NCBI GenBank assembly: GCA_033065855.1
Contig: JAVXUO010000129.1
Location: forward strand, 1 to 64,000
Length of the DNA: 64,000 nucleotides
From: Escallonia rubra
Lineage: Eukaryota; Streptophyta; Magnoliopsida; Escalloniales; Escalloniaceae
Direction of reading: 5' to 3'
The notes under the pieces are model-generated. The model made no database searches, had not been told where the DNA came from, and saw nothing but the letters and a program-made list of their open reading frames with translations. Each line of letters starts with the position of its first letter. Within the stretch, counting starts at the first letter, position 1. A program made the position numbers and the translations under genes. Positions 35,250 to 46,183 of the stretch are shown here, in pieces.

Positions 35250-36555
35250 CACTACAACAAAAATGAGCTGTAAGGACGCCTTCTAGCGTCCTTACAAGTA
35301 TCATGTAAGGACGCTTTTGACGTAAAGGCGCTTTGGATAGTGTCGTAACGTTGTCCCATTAGAGGCCGTCACAATAAGTTATTATGACGCACGAAAGCGC
35401 CTCAATAGGGGTAAGGCCTAACGAGACGCAAATGAGCGTCCCATAAACTGAACCAAATCAAACCCTATTGGGATGCTTTTTAGCGTTGTTTTGGATCTTT
35501 TAGGACGCTTCTTAGCGTCCCAAGATAAATCTGTTTTTGAAAAAAATATATTTATATAATATTTTCTATTACAACTTTCAATATTCAACAAATGAGCTAG
35601 CAATAAATCATTTCAAAGTACAAGAACTTATAATTGTAATATCTACAAATTATGTTATTCCTCACTTGTAAAAGGTACAACTCATAAAACCATCCTCTTT
35701 GTACAACGCCTAATACGTAAGATAAACAAGTTATAAGCACATACAATACAAAGTTTCTTGTCAATCATATTAACAAGTGAACAAATTCAAAGATCTACTT
35801 GGACAAGACAAATTGTTCCAAAGATGTACAAAACAATGCTATAATATCGATAAATGAAGATTACTCCAAATCTTGCAAAGTACCATTAGGGACTGCAACA
35901 AAATCTCTGCTCAACTTCCATCAGCATTTACACGTCTGTCAAACAATTCAGTTCAATCGAATCAAACTACAAGTAAAATGCAAAATCGGACAAACGGACA
36001 TACAACAGAAATTGATAATAGGAAGATTCTCATTCTTCCGTGTAGATAGTATTAGAGCTGATTTGATATTTTGGATACAAACTTTATAAATTCTACCAAA
36101 GTGTTTCAAAAAGATTTGACAACTCGTAACTCTATAAAAATAGTCATAGATGCATTCCATATGCTTAACAACTTTACTTTTTCCTACTGAACTAGGTCAA
36201 TAATGATTACGAAATAAAAAACTTACCACTCCATGATGGTGGCCAATGCCCTGGATGATGATTTGATATGCTTGAGCATGTCGTGGTTTGGATTTTGAAA
36301 TGACCATTTTGCTGAAACAAAGAAACAAGATTAAGGAAAAAAAAACTAAATCAGCACTAAATCAACATATATTCTCCTCAAAGCATAATCTAAAGGCTAT
36401 AAAACTGTTAATAAAGAACACGATAAGCAACTACATAAACCAACTTCTTAAAGCAAAGCATACAAAGGTTTTAGTTCATTCTGTACAAAAAGTTCCGCAC
36501 ATGTTAACAGCTTATTGTGGCTTCAGCTGTAGCCTGATTATAGCGCTTTGGGTCC
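35250..36555. mobile_element. CACTA-like element, left end and subterminal region
   Basis: The sequence begins CACTACAACAAAAATGAGC, a typical CACTA (En/Spm) terminus. It is followed within 300 bp by a series of short inverted motifs such as GGACGCCTTCTAGCGTCC and GGACGCTTCTTAGCGTCCC, as in CACTA subterminal regions. Coding-like minus-strand sequence (TEEPVIIEAHGIGASVETAK, 41,915-41,990) resumes on the far side of the nested LTR element, so the CACTA element probably extends past 41,914. No right terminus (ending GTAGTG) was found, so it may be truncated. Confidence 0.5.
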
Positions 36556-36946
36556 TGATATATCTCAAATATACTCCCAATAATTGGGAAATACCGGCAC
36601 TCTCAGTCATACTAGGACATTGGGGATTATCTTATCAGAGATCGTGACGTGATCCTCAAGGAACCTAACACGATCCTAACACATCTAGCCTACGGCCCAG
36701 TCCTACTATGACTCTTCTTCCTACCATTATATAAAGGGGTCTACCCCCCAGGTAAAAAGGACGACTACACAACTACACACATACATGCTTTTTCAGAGTT
36801 ATTATCATGTAGCTGCGTTCTGACTTAAGCATCAAAGAGTTCTCCGCCGGGAACCCCACCCGGCGGTCACTCGTTTTCTGTCTTGCAGGTCATCGGTCCA
36901 GGCTCGGGTTCCACAACGTACGCGGGACATATTTTAAGCAGCAACA
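36556..36946 (+). repeat. 5' LTR
   Basis: A 391-bp LTR starting TGATATATCTC. It contains ATTATATAAAGGGGTC, a TATA-box-like sequence about 140 bp into the repeat, which would place the transcription start inside the LTR. Confidence 0.9.
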
Positions 36947-39900
36947 TTTTGGCGCCATCCGTGGGACCCGTCAGCCTAACCGTTTGACCTCAAGAAAATT
37001 CAACAGTTGTATCCCAAATTGCCGGCGACAACGTGTCGGAACCACCGACATCACCGCCGCCGTCTCAGTAAATTATCGTCCATAATTTTTCTTGAAAGTT
37101 TAGAATTTTCAAATTATTTGCCAAGAGTTTCAACCGTCCGGCCGGAACAGCGATCGACAGCACCATCACCAACGTCCGGCAGCGGTCAGGTAGCATCGTC
37201 ACAACCAAAATTATATTCAATCAGTCATGGCGGCCATGATCGGCCGTGCCACCACAGTGGGGCTGCCGTATCAACAAAGAAGAAAAAGAAATTTTATACA
37301 AACGGCCCACCATAGCCGAAAGCAATTGGGGGAGCGCCGCCTCTGTCCACCCTGTTCGGTGGCCACCTTTGCCGTCACGGCAGGAGACGAAGCTTATCAT
37401 CGCCGCCCATGGCGAAACTTGTCAGATCTGAATGCTACGGCGCTACCACAACCGCCGACGGTGGCGACAAGTCCCACTTGTCGGAGTTCCTCCGAGACAA
37501 ACTGTACGACGGGCATGGCCTGATCTAGCGGCCTTCCAACTAGCGGCGCCATCGCGGCCACGCGCCAGTCAACCGCCACGCCGTCGCACGGTCGCCACCG
37601 TCCAAGCAATCTGCTCCACCAAATCAATAGCAACGGCGCTACTACGCCGACCACCGTCATCGGTTGCACAAACATCGCTACAACTACCGGCGCAACCACC
37701 TCAATCAAGATTCTCACCGGACAACCACTTCGACCTCCGACGTCACAAATAGCCGGCGTGAAGTTGCCGGAGCAGATACAACAACCACCCAAAAACAAAA
37801 CAAAAAACAAAAAAGGGATAGAGATCGCCGCCGCTGTGCATCGGTGCCGCACCGTCGCGGCCTCACTGGGCCTTTCACCATGATCAGCAGTGGCGACGCC
37901 TCCAGGCGACTGCCACACCAGCCAAAATCAAGCCCATCCCGTACACACCGGCGCCTTCCTCCGAGATCTGTTTCGCTGGCCTCTGCAGCGGCGCCGACTC
38001 CATCGGCCACCGGCATGGTGCTAACTGCTCCAGCCGCCACCATCCGTCCAGACAGGAGCTCGCTTGCCGTCACAGGCAACAATCCGCCGGTCCAACGCGG
38101 CGCCATGAGTCCTGTCGGTCCAGTCAATGCCATCCTTGCTCGAGATCTGCATCACCACAGCCATGGGAGGTCGCCCTCACTGCAGCGCCGCCGTAAAATT
38201 TGGACGTCACCTCCAGATCTTCGCCATCGAGACGCGCACCACCGCGACGCCATCGGCCCTATCGCCACCATGAATAGCGGCAGCAACAATCGGTTCCTTC
38301 GTACCGAGGCTGAGACGAATCACTCCGTCAAGATCCTGCCCGTTGAGACGACGGCAAGCATCGCCACCACCGTGACTAGCGGTCGACTCCATCGCCATTA
38401 TCGCAAGCTCCGGCGAAGGGTCACCACCACGATCAATGGCTCCAATCGGCGCCACCGTCGCCTCACGATTACGGCCTTACAACTATGCCACCTACCCAAC
38501 ATCAACCACCAGAGCACCACCATCGGTGGCAACTGCATCAACCCGAATACAAAGCAAACGGCAAAAGAAGAAGTCACAACGCCGCCTCCGGATCACTGTT
38601 ATCGTGATATGCACCATCGCGATGCCAGCGAACCCGTCACCACGGGTCAAAACTCCGACTAATCACCGGTGTGCCTTGGCCTTGCAACCTTAGCGTTGCA
38701 AAAGGCACCACCGCCATGCCGTCGTCGCCTTTCTCAAACAGGCGCTACCCATCAATCCATACCGCATCGCCTTCACAGCCACAAATGGGACATGTGCAAT
38801 TGCCGCCGCCAGCATCAGGAGGTCCGATCACCGGTCGCCGCCAGGGACCTCAATCCTCGCGCCAACAATGCCGTCGCCACCGATTGCGGCATCCTTCACC
38901 GAGCTACGTCACCGGCCTCCTCCTTCGAGATGCGGGCCACCGTGACCACCAGCAAGATAGTGCCATCACCACCACGATGGGCTTGCACCATCGCGCCCAC
39001 CGGTGTGATCGTCGTCGTTGCAAAGGCCAGATCTGCCCTTCTGTCAAAAAAAGGAAGAGGCAGACCAATTAATCAGGTGCAATCCATCTTTTTGAGATTC
39101 TGCACTACCCCATAATTATGCATATTTAAATTTTTGACCCACAGGGTCTTTTGTATTTTACATATGCCACATCTAGTAAAAGCATGACAGTTTCTACCTC
39201 ATAGAAATGCATTTTTGCATTTTAGACCCGCAGGGTCTCATTTATTTAACATATGCTGCACAATCATAAAAAATGGTGTATATTTCATTGCATATTTGTC
39301 GCTAAAAAGAATTAAGTGACTACTCTTTTAGGCACTAACAAGCCTCATTAAAGGTTGTTTCTTGTGCGCTTCTTTAACCTAGACCTATGTAATTTATGGT
39401 TTAGCATTATGCAATTGCAGCAGTTCACGCAAGCACGTCGCATGTAGGGTCTTACCAACTGCTATGACTTTTAAAAGCTCGCTTGTGACACGCAGTGCAG
39501 CACATTAGTCACTCAACCAGCAAACCCCTACTGGGGCTGTGGCGTTTGAACACCGCCTTTAATTCTGTGTTAAAAATATATTTGCATTTTTATATGCTTT
39601 ATTGCTTCAGAGGTTATTTTTTCAGTCACGTACTTTTATTTCTTGTAAGGGCTTTTACTGCGCTGATAAGCAAGGAACAAACAAATTCACAGCCGGCCAC
39701 GCACATGTCACCGGAGCCACCGGCGACGCAAAGTTGCTGGAAGATCGTGATGGGCACCATAAGCCGCCGGCCACCGCAGTCCAGTTGCAGGAGCAAACAA
39801 CATCTCAGCAAAAAATCAAAAAAAATTGCATCGGCGTCGGCGCTAGGCAACGCCATACGACCACCGTTGGTAACAAATTGCGAGCGCCATTGCACCGCCC

Positions 39901-41518
39901 TCCAGTCAAGATTTATGCTGCCACAGCCCCAAGAGATTGGTTGCCACTCCCAATCGTGCCGTCCACCACGGTCAGCGGCAACAACTCGTCACCGGTCAAA
40001 CACTCCAGTCACCACCGTGACTATCGGCAGCGCTATTAGCGTCATCGCCACCATCGCCGTCATCGCGTCACTGTCTCACCGCTACCAGCTTCCAGATCTG
40101 CACCACCGCGGCCATGGGAAAAACATCGTCGCTTCATACCCGGAGGAGACCAACGATCGCCGCGAGTTTACTTCAGGTCGGCCGCTAACAAGCAACCACT
40201 ATCGCCAACTGCAACTCCGGCGACACGCACCGTCCTAATCAGACCACACCGCCGGCGGCAAAAGAAAAAAATCGAAGTAGGAAGAAGAACACTGCGAAGT
40301 AACCGATGCCACCAGTCACACAAACATCACCGCCGCTAAGCTGCCGGATCAGCCACACATCGGAAACAACAACCAAATCCGCAAAGACAAGTAGCGCCGC
40401 CAGCGCGCCACCACGCAACCACCCCTCTATTGCGCCACTTCAAGTTCGGTCAAAGAGAAAGTGGAGCAGACCCAATAAGGGTTTATACTGCGCTCATAAG
40501 CATCAACAATGACGCAAAACCACTTCACAAGCAATGAACAAATTCACAACACCCGGCGACTTAAAGGTCACGCCTAGGGTTTTTGCGGCAGTATCCTGCC
40601 GTCTCGACATTATATATCCGGTCATACAGTGACCGACTGTCAAAGGCCAAACATTCACACCAGCGCATGCTACCAATGCAACTAGTGAATCAGAGCACTT
40701 TGCGCTCCATCCGCCCCCAAGGGCACATATGATGAGAACTCTAAGTTTCGTCAACCCTCCGAGGGTATTTACATGAGCTCCATGCTCCATTCCCCCTCAA
40801 AGGCACTTATCAGAACTTTATGTTCCACTAGCCCTCTAGGGCGGTCACCCTCAAGGGCGGTCACCCTCAAGGGTGATAGGATAGCACACAAGTGTTATCT
40901 GACACGGTCTAGCTTTAGTTCTAGCCCGAGAAACGGCAAAACCACGTGGGAGTTCGTCGCCCTACCCTGTTTTGTTAATTCGAAACCTGGCCGAGCGTGA
41001 GTGCGAGGCTTCTTTGTCAGCCCTTAGCTGACGATAAGGGTTCGCGTCAAAGTAAAACGCAAGCATGATGTGGTCAGCTCAAGTTAAAGAACACACACTT
41101 GCACAAAATAAACACCCTCCACAGGAGAGGTGACCCCTCAAGGGGACATTCAAACACTTAGCACATGCAACAACTTGCATGCACAGCTTTGTGTCCTCTC
41201 TCTAGAGAGGCTAACGTGGGGCACATCCTTTAATGGATCCCGAGATCCCATTATTCATCTTCCCAAAGATGATTCCGAATAGCCTACTTAGGCGACATTC
41301 GAAAGACCTAGCTCTCAAGAGCTAGAGTTCTAGCATCCTACTCGGGCAAAGTTCCAAGGCTTAAGCTCCCAAGAGCTTAGGTCCGAGTACATGGAGTAGA
41401 GAAATATTATTACCCCTACAAGCGGATGGAGAATCCCTTACAAATCTAACATGTGTCTCAAGACACCAGGTATAAACTTCCTCAGCCAAACATTTTGGCT
41501 AAGGAAGTGGGGGGCTTA

Positions 41519-41909
41519 TGATATATCTCAAATATACTCCCAATAATTGAGGAATACCGGCACTCTCAGTCATACTAGGACATTGGGGATTATCTTATCA
41601 GAGATCGTGACGTGATCCTCAAGGAACCTAACACGATCCTAACACATCTAGCCTACGGCCCAGTCCTACTATGACTCTTCTTCCTACCATTATATAAAGG
41701 GGTCTACCCCCCAGGTAAAAAGGACGACTACACAACTACACACATACATGCTTTTTCAGAGTTATTATCATGTAGCTGCGCTCTGACTTAAGCATCGGAG
41801 AGTTCTCCGCCGAGAACCCCACCCGGCGGTCACTCGTTTTCTGTCTTGCAGGTCATCGGTCCAGGCTCGGGTTCCGCAACGTACGCGGGACATATTTTAA
41901 GCAGCAACA
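41519..41909 (+). repeat. 3' LTR
   Basis: The 391-bp partner of the LTR at 36,556, about 98% identical by eye, ending at CA before the target duplication GGTCC. Confidence 0.9.
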
Positions 41910-41914
41910 GGTCC

Positions 41915-43560
41915 TTTTTCGCAGTTTCTACACTAGCACCAATACCATGTGCTTCTATTATAACAGGTTCTTCGGTAGTTGAGTCAAACTAAAGCAACAA
42001 CGGCGAAAGGTAACTAAAATGTAAAATTAAGTTTATCACCTTAGGATAAGAAGAACCAAGTTACACAACTTGGGATAGCACATCACATGGCGACTAACTC
42101 CAGTATACTGTATTGCCTAGCAACAAGAAACTAACTTAAATAGTGGCTTTAGAATAACTGAGACATGCCAGCAAGGTGCCTTCTTAACACAATTCGTTTT
42201 TTCCTTTTCAACCATTAATAGCCAGTTCCAGTTCCCAAAGTAAGAAACTATCTCTCCAACAAGTGAAGCCTCGCAATCTCAAGTGTAAAGAAGTGTAAAA
42301 AGAAGAGAAGTCCACTGATGGACATCGTCGTCTAAGCTGGGAAAAGGAAAAAGTATAGAAAAAGCTGTGGGAGACTAACCAAATGCAAAAAAAAGTCCAT
42401 GTTAACAACTAAAATAAGAAATTCAGCAATGTTTCCAACTCAACTACGGCGCTAGAATACTAGATTAAGTCGTTCGGACTTGTAAGTGTGTCTACAAGGT
42501 GAAAATGAGTCAGGTGCAAGTGCTTAAGAATGCTGGAATTGATGCTTATACAAAATATATAAAAGCATAGAAAAAATTTAGTTCTTATGATCCCATTAGA
42601 AGTTCAATAGGTGGACCATACATTATAAATCTCTATATTGCTTTGACCCTCCTTAATATTCAGAGTCCATCGGGGAAGCTTAGGCTTTATTTACTCTCAT
42701 GGTCCATACATATTTATGACAAGAATTACCAATTGCCTTTTTTGAGAACGTCGTTGCTTTATTTGCTAAAACTCATTTAATTTTTCTTTTTGAGCATGTC
42801 ACTTCATTTATTTGTCAAGTTACCTAAGTTAAACTTGTTATAAAGAACTCTCACACTTGGAAACATGAAATTATCATGGGTTTAGTTCCACAGGTGAAAC
42901 TGAAAGAATGAAGTAAGAAAGAAGAAAGTTACAAACAGAGAGATACCCAGAAACACACCAAAATCACATCCAACAAGATAAGAAATCCAAGGTATACACC
43001 GACTCAAATATTCTCGGGCGTAATTCTAACATACAAAAGAAACCCACTCTCTTCCTTGCCAAACTCACAAGATTTGACATATTTAATGTAAAGTCTTTTG
43101 TTTTCCGGTTTAGTAACTGCCAGCTGCTAATTAATCACCTCCCTAAGAACAAATTTGGATTATCATGCAGCAACATACATACATGTATGTCTGGATATAC
43201 CTCTTCTTAGGCGGGCATGTCATAGACAAAGTAACTGTGATTAAAAGGAGATTTCTAATTTGGTAAAGACGCATGCAAGAGTAGCTCAACACAAGTATAT
43301 GGAATATACTCAACAATGGTTGTATTATAGTTTTTAGCAAGCTAGCTCTTACAGGAGGCCCTCCATCACAGAATTCAACAACACCTCGGCCAAATCAGAC
43401 CAAATTCTACCCTATATGGAAAAAGCCCCAAATTTCCACCGGAGTAAGAACCCTAAAGGTGATACAAACTAAAGAAGGAGGACTGTCTACAGGGTTCAAA
43501 TAGTAGAAGCATTTTATTTGGCATTTCTTTATCTAGAATTAACAAAATTAACCTAAAATC
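41915..43560. other. Probable continuation of the CACTA-like element and unassigned spacer
   Basis: The first ~75 bp on the minus strand read as protein (TEEPVIIEAHGIGASVETAK) and continue the host sequence interrupted by the LTR element. The rest is AT-rich with no long ORF or domain that I can support. Confidence 0.35.
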
Positions 43561-43749
43561 ATCTATTAATGCAACCAAATATTAGAACAGTAGGAATAAT
43601 TCGTTACAAAGGATATGTTGATTACCTAAGAATTGTAATTGAACCGCAGATTGAGAAGGACATAGCTCAAAAATGGTGGCGGCGGCGGCATGTGGGTGTT
43701 TGTACCGCTGGTTCTGTTGTGATTTGGATGATTCTTTGTATGATCATTT

Positions 43750-44210
43750 CCTATTTTGTAGAGAAGACTTTCCTGTATTGTAGATAATGACTGCTTAATT
43801 ATAAGAATAGTTATATGCTTGATTATAAGATTTTGAGTAATTGTAGGATCTAGATTGGTTGTTCCATTAGTCTATATACATGTACACACAATGTAAAGAG
43901 TATAAATGAAAACATTATTCTACCTTTGATTTTTACTTAGTATTAGAGCTTCAAAACTTGAAGCCTGAATTACTTGAATCTTGAATCCCGCTCTCAACCA
44001 TGACCAATCCAGATTTTGAAACATCTGAGACCAAATCTTCTCACATTGTTATTCAATCCGAAGGTTCATCGTTTAAAGCAGGGATAATACTCAATGATAT
44101 AAATTATGATTTGTGGTCTCAAATTATGGAGATGCACATTGCAGAGAAGGAGAAACTTTCATTCATCCGAGGTAATTCTCAACCACCAACTAAGGAGGAT
44201 GATTTGTACT
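43750..44210 (+). mobile_element. Copia LTR end and gag fragment
   Basis: The stretch to about 43,935 resembles the 3' part of a Copia LTR. It is followed by TTAGTATTAGAGCTT, a degenerate form of the TGGTATCAGAGC primer-binding site. From ATG 44,000 the plus strand reads MTNPDFETSETKSS, then NDINYDLWSQIMEMHIAEKE, a Copia gag N-terminus. The gag stops matching at 44,210, where element B ORF2 begins in the opposite orientation. No pol is present. The open frame 44,000-44,326 runs through the junction and is chimeric. Confidence 0.65.
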
Positions 44211-44535
44211 GCAAGTTGAAGCATGTAAAATCGTTTTCTACGCAGCAACATCCGGTTATTCTCCATACGAATTCGACGGACAGCTTTCTTACACTGCTTA
44301 ACATTACGCCTCGACATAGTAAGTGAACGACGTTGCGGCACAGGTGCTCTCAGCGTGGTGAGATCTTGGTGTAGCGCTTCTGATTCCTAACTCGATATGC
44401 CCATTCTCTTCGTAAACCTACATAATACTCTCTGGGATCCGTGTACTACACTTCTTTGTAGTCGTCGTTCCTTTCACACAACAACCACACAGTCTCACGT
44501 CCCCGATAACTAGAACTACCAGGAACTCCTGCCAT
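44211..44535 (-). pseudogene. ORF2, copy B: truncated, nonsense codon and frameshift
   Basis: The start codon is at 44,535 (MAGVPGSSSYRGRETVWLL). Compared with the intact copy at 5,552, an AAG codon has become TAG after KEV, and one base is missing in the codons after YRV, changing the frame. The frame of 44,159-44,341 restores VPQ/MPQRRSLTMSRRNVK similarity. The 3' end is cut at 44,211 by the Copia fragment. Confidence 0.8.
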
Positions 44536-44953
44536 TTAACTTAGGTACATCTAATGCGATGAGCATGGCTAACATATATAAATAAGCCCACACACACACA
44601 TGTCCGCTATATTGGTGTGATAGCTACACAATAGCCTGCCCATCTCTGGTGACAAGACAAGTCTCTGGACACTGACACCCTGCTTAATTGGTAGTTGGAG
44701 ACAATAGCATGCCCCGTGTCAGTGAGAAGACAAGTCTTTGGTGACAAGACAAGTTTCTGCTTTTTTTCCCAGCGACTTGTCACATGACAAGACAAGTCTC
44801 TGGTCTAATGCAGCAAATTGTCACATCTCATAAAGTTGAACATGTAGCATCTCATAAAGTGGTCACGTTTCAAAGTATATATTAGTACATGCATTGCATG
44901 AAAGGGCAAAGTGCATAGAGTGATATACTCTCAGTTTCATAACAACTCTGGAA
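44536..44953. promoter_or_regulatory. Shared bidirectional promoter of ORF2 and ORF1 (copy B)
   Basis: The 418-bp gap carries several copies of GTGACAAGACAAGTCTCTGG or parts of it (about 44,650-44,800), the reverse of the ACTTGTCTTGTCAC motif in copy A. It also includes CGACTTGTCACATGACAAG, which is nearly self-complementary. Confidence 0.5.
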
Positions 44954-45385
44954 ATGTCATATACTCCACGAGATATTTTTGAAGCAATGGGTTGTTACTG
45001 GGCGGGCGAAGATGAATTTCACTATTCTTTGCGTCCAAGTTTGCGTTACTCATCACGTTATGTTAATACATTACATGCAGAATGGTCTTATCGGATGAAT
45101 GCATATGAGGTCTTAGTAGCTGATTCAGGGCACATGAATATACCCATACCTCAACAAAAGGCAATCAACATGCCTCGAATTACACGCATGGAGCTTGAAA
45201 GGGCACTGCGTCGAATACATGAAGAAAATAACAGAATGAGAATTCGTCAAAGTAGGCATAACTTACGTCGTATGGCACGTGATGCACATGAAGATGGCAA
45301 CAACAATAAAGCACAAGTATACTGGAACATGAGCTTCAAACTTGGATCTGTTTCCGATGCTCCAGTGTCAGATGAAGATGACTGA
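44954..45385 (+). CDS. ORF1: small uncharacterised element protein (copy B)
   Basis: An intact 143-aa ORF starting MSYTPRDIFEAMGCYWAGED, with the same length as copy A (4,742-5,173). Most differences are single residues, and the LHAEWSYRMNAYEVL and RIHEENNRMRIRQSRH blocks are kept. The acidic end reads PVSDEDD. The neighbouring ORF2 and PMD-ULP1 genes of this copy are broken, yet ORF1 is open in both copies, which hints at selection or at trans-use. Function is unknown. Confidence 0.65.
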   Translation: MSYTPRDIFEAMGCYWAGEDEFHYSLRPSLRYSSRYVNTLHAEWSYRMNAYEVLVADSGHMNIPIPQQKAINMPRITRMELERALRRIHEENNRMRIRQSRHNLRRMARDAHEDGNNNKAQVYWNMSFKLGSVSDAPVSDEDD

Positions 45386-45406
45386 GGATCGAGTTCTTCT
45401 AAGGCT

Positions 45407-45495
45407 ATAAGGCCTCCGCTTAGGTCGGGGTTCGGGAAGGTCGGGACTAAGTATCTGGTTCGTGCGAACCATTTTCTGGTCCAAGTTGCAGACAA
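45407..45495. repeat. Single arm homologous to the 4,351-4,729 inverted repeat
   Basis: This is the only copy in element B and lies just after the ORF1 stop. It is followed by GAGCTGCACCACTATGACGT, the flank that in element A follows the left arm rather than the ORF1-side arm. This asymmetry indicates rearrangement between the two copies. Confidence 0.8.
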
Positions 45496-45689
45496 TGAGC
45501 TGCACCACTATGACGTGAGATCCTCAGCTGTGCACCTTTTGTTTGTGTGTGGGTTTCCGTGGTGCGTGGATGTATTACGATAATACTTCCTCGCTAATCA
45601 TGTATTGTGTTAGCGTTTATATGTGCATTTGTCTATGTTGTGAGACTGGTCTACTGCGGCTCCTCCAATGGTTCAATGTGTCAACGCTT

Positions 45690-45950
45690 CTTTGTAGAGC
45701 GGACTGCCCAACAGAAAACCAGCCTCCAACACTTATTTTTCCAATTTTGAAAACTGAAAAAAAAAGGAAAAAAAAACCGTGTCAAACGGTCCCTTATTAT
45801 TTTTTTTTTTTTTTGGTTTTTCTCTACATCCGCTATATAGTATAGCGGACGTCCAAGCAGAAAGACAACTTCCAACACTTAGTTTTTTCTTGGTTCTCTC
45901 TACGTCCGCTATACTATATAGCGGACGGCCAAGCAGAATCCAACACTTAG
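45690..45950. repeat. Palindrome repeats, copy B (counterpart of array 2)
   Basis: One degraded unit is followed by two palindromes (45,827-45,849 and 45,904-45,926), each followed by CCAAGCAGAA and CCAACACTTAG. Copy A has eight units here, so copy number is variable. Confidence 0.8.
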
Positions 45951-46183
45951 TTTTTTCTTGCCCACACGTTTTTTCCCACCGGTCAATGACAACTACATAT
46001 CAGTCAATGAGCCAAAATGCTATATTTGACCACAAATCAAACACTCAACTGAATTCAACAACACAAAGATATCGGTCAATCAAATCAATCGCATTCAACA
46101 CCGATCAACTGATGTCAACACAAATCAAATCAATCGCATTCAACGATAAGGACAATTAAAAAAGTGAATATAATGTTACAATG

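Larger units (their letters stand above)
36556..41909 (+). mobile_element. Complete LTR retrotransposon without recognisable pol
   Basis: Two 391-bp LTRs (36,556-36,946 and 41,519-41,909) begin TGATAT and end GCAGCAACA. Both are flanked by the 5-bp duplication GGTCC (36,551-36,555 and 41,910-41,914). A primer-binding-site-like TGGCGCCATCCGTGGGACC follows the left LTR and a purine tract (AAGGAAGTGGGGGG) precedes the right one. By eye the LTRs differ at about seven positions, so insertion was fairly recent. The 4.57-kb interior is rich in CGCC, CACC and ATCGCC runs. Its longest ORF (37,664-38,662) is Arg/His/Thr-rich low complexity, and I see no protease, reverse transcriptase, RNase H or integrase. 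It is therefore probably a large non-autonomous (LARD-like) element of Gypsy type. Confidence 0.9.

Noticed and set aside
37664-38662. 332-aa ORF inside the LTR element (and overlapping minus-strand ORFs at 37,397-37,918 and 37,714-38,133)
   Set aside because: Low-complexity Arg/His/Thr or Ala/Val/Gly sequence in GC-rich DNA that is open in several frames; no gag or pol motif seen.
43569-43787. 72-aa ORF with a hydrophobic stretch near the Copia fragment
   Set aside because: No family recognised, no upstream signals, and it overlaps the presumed degraded LTR region.
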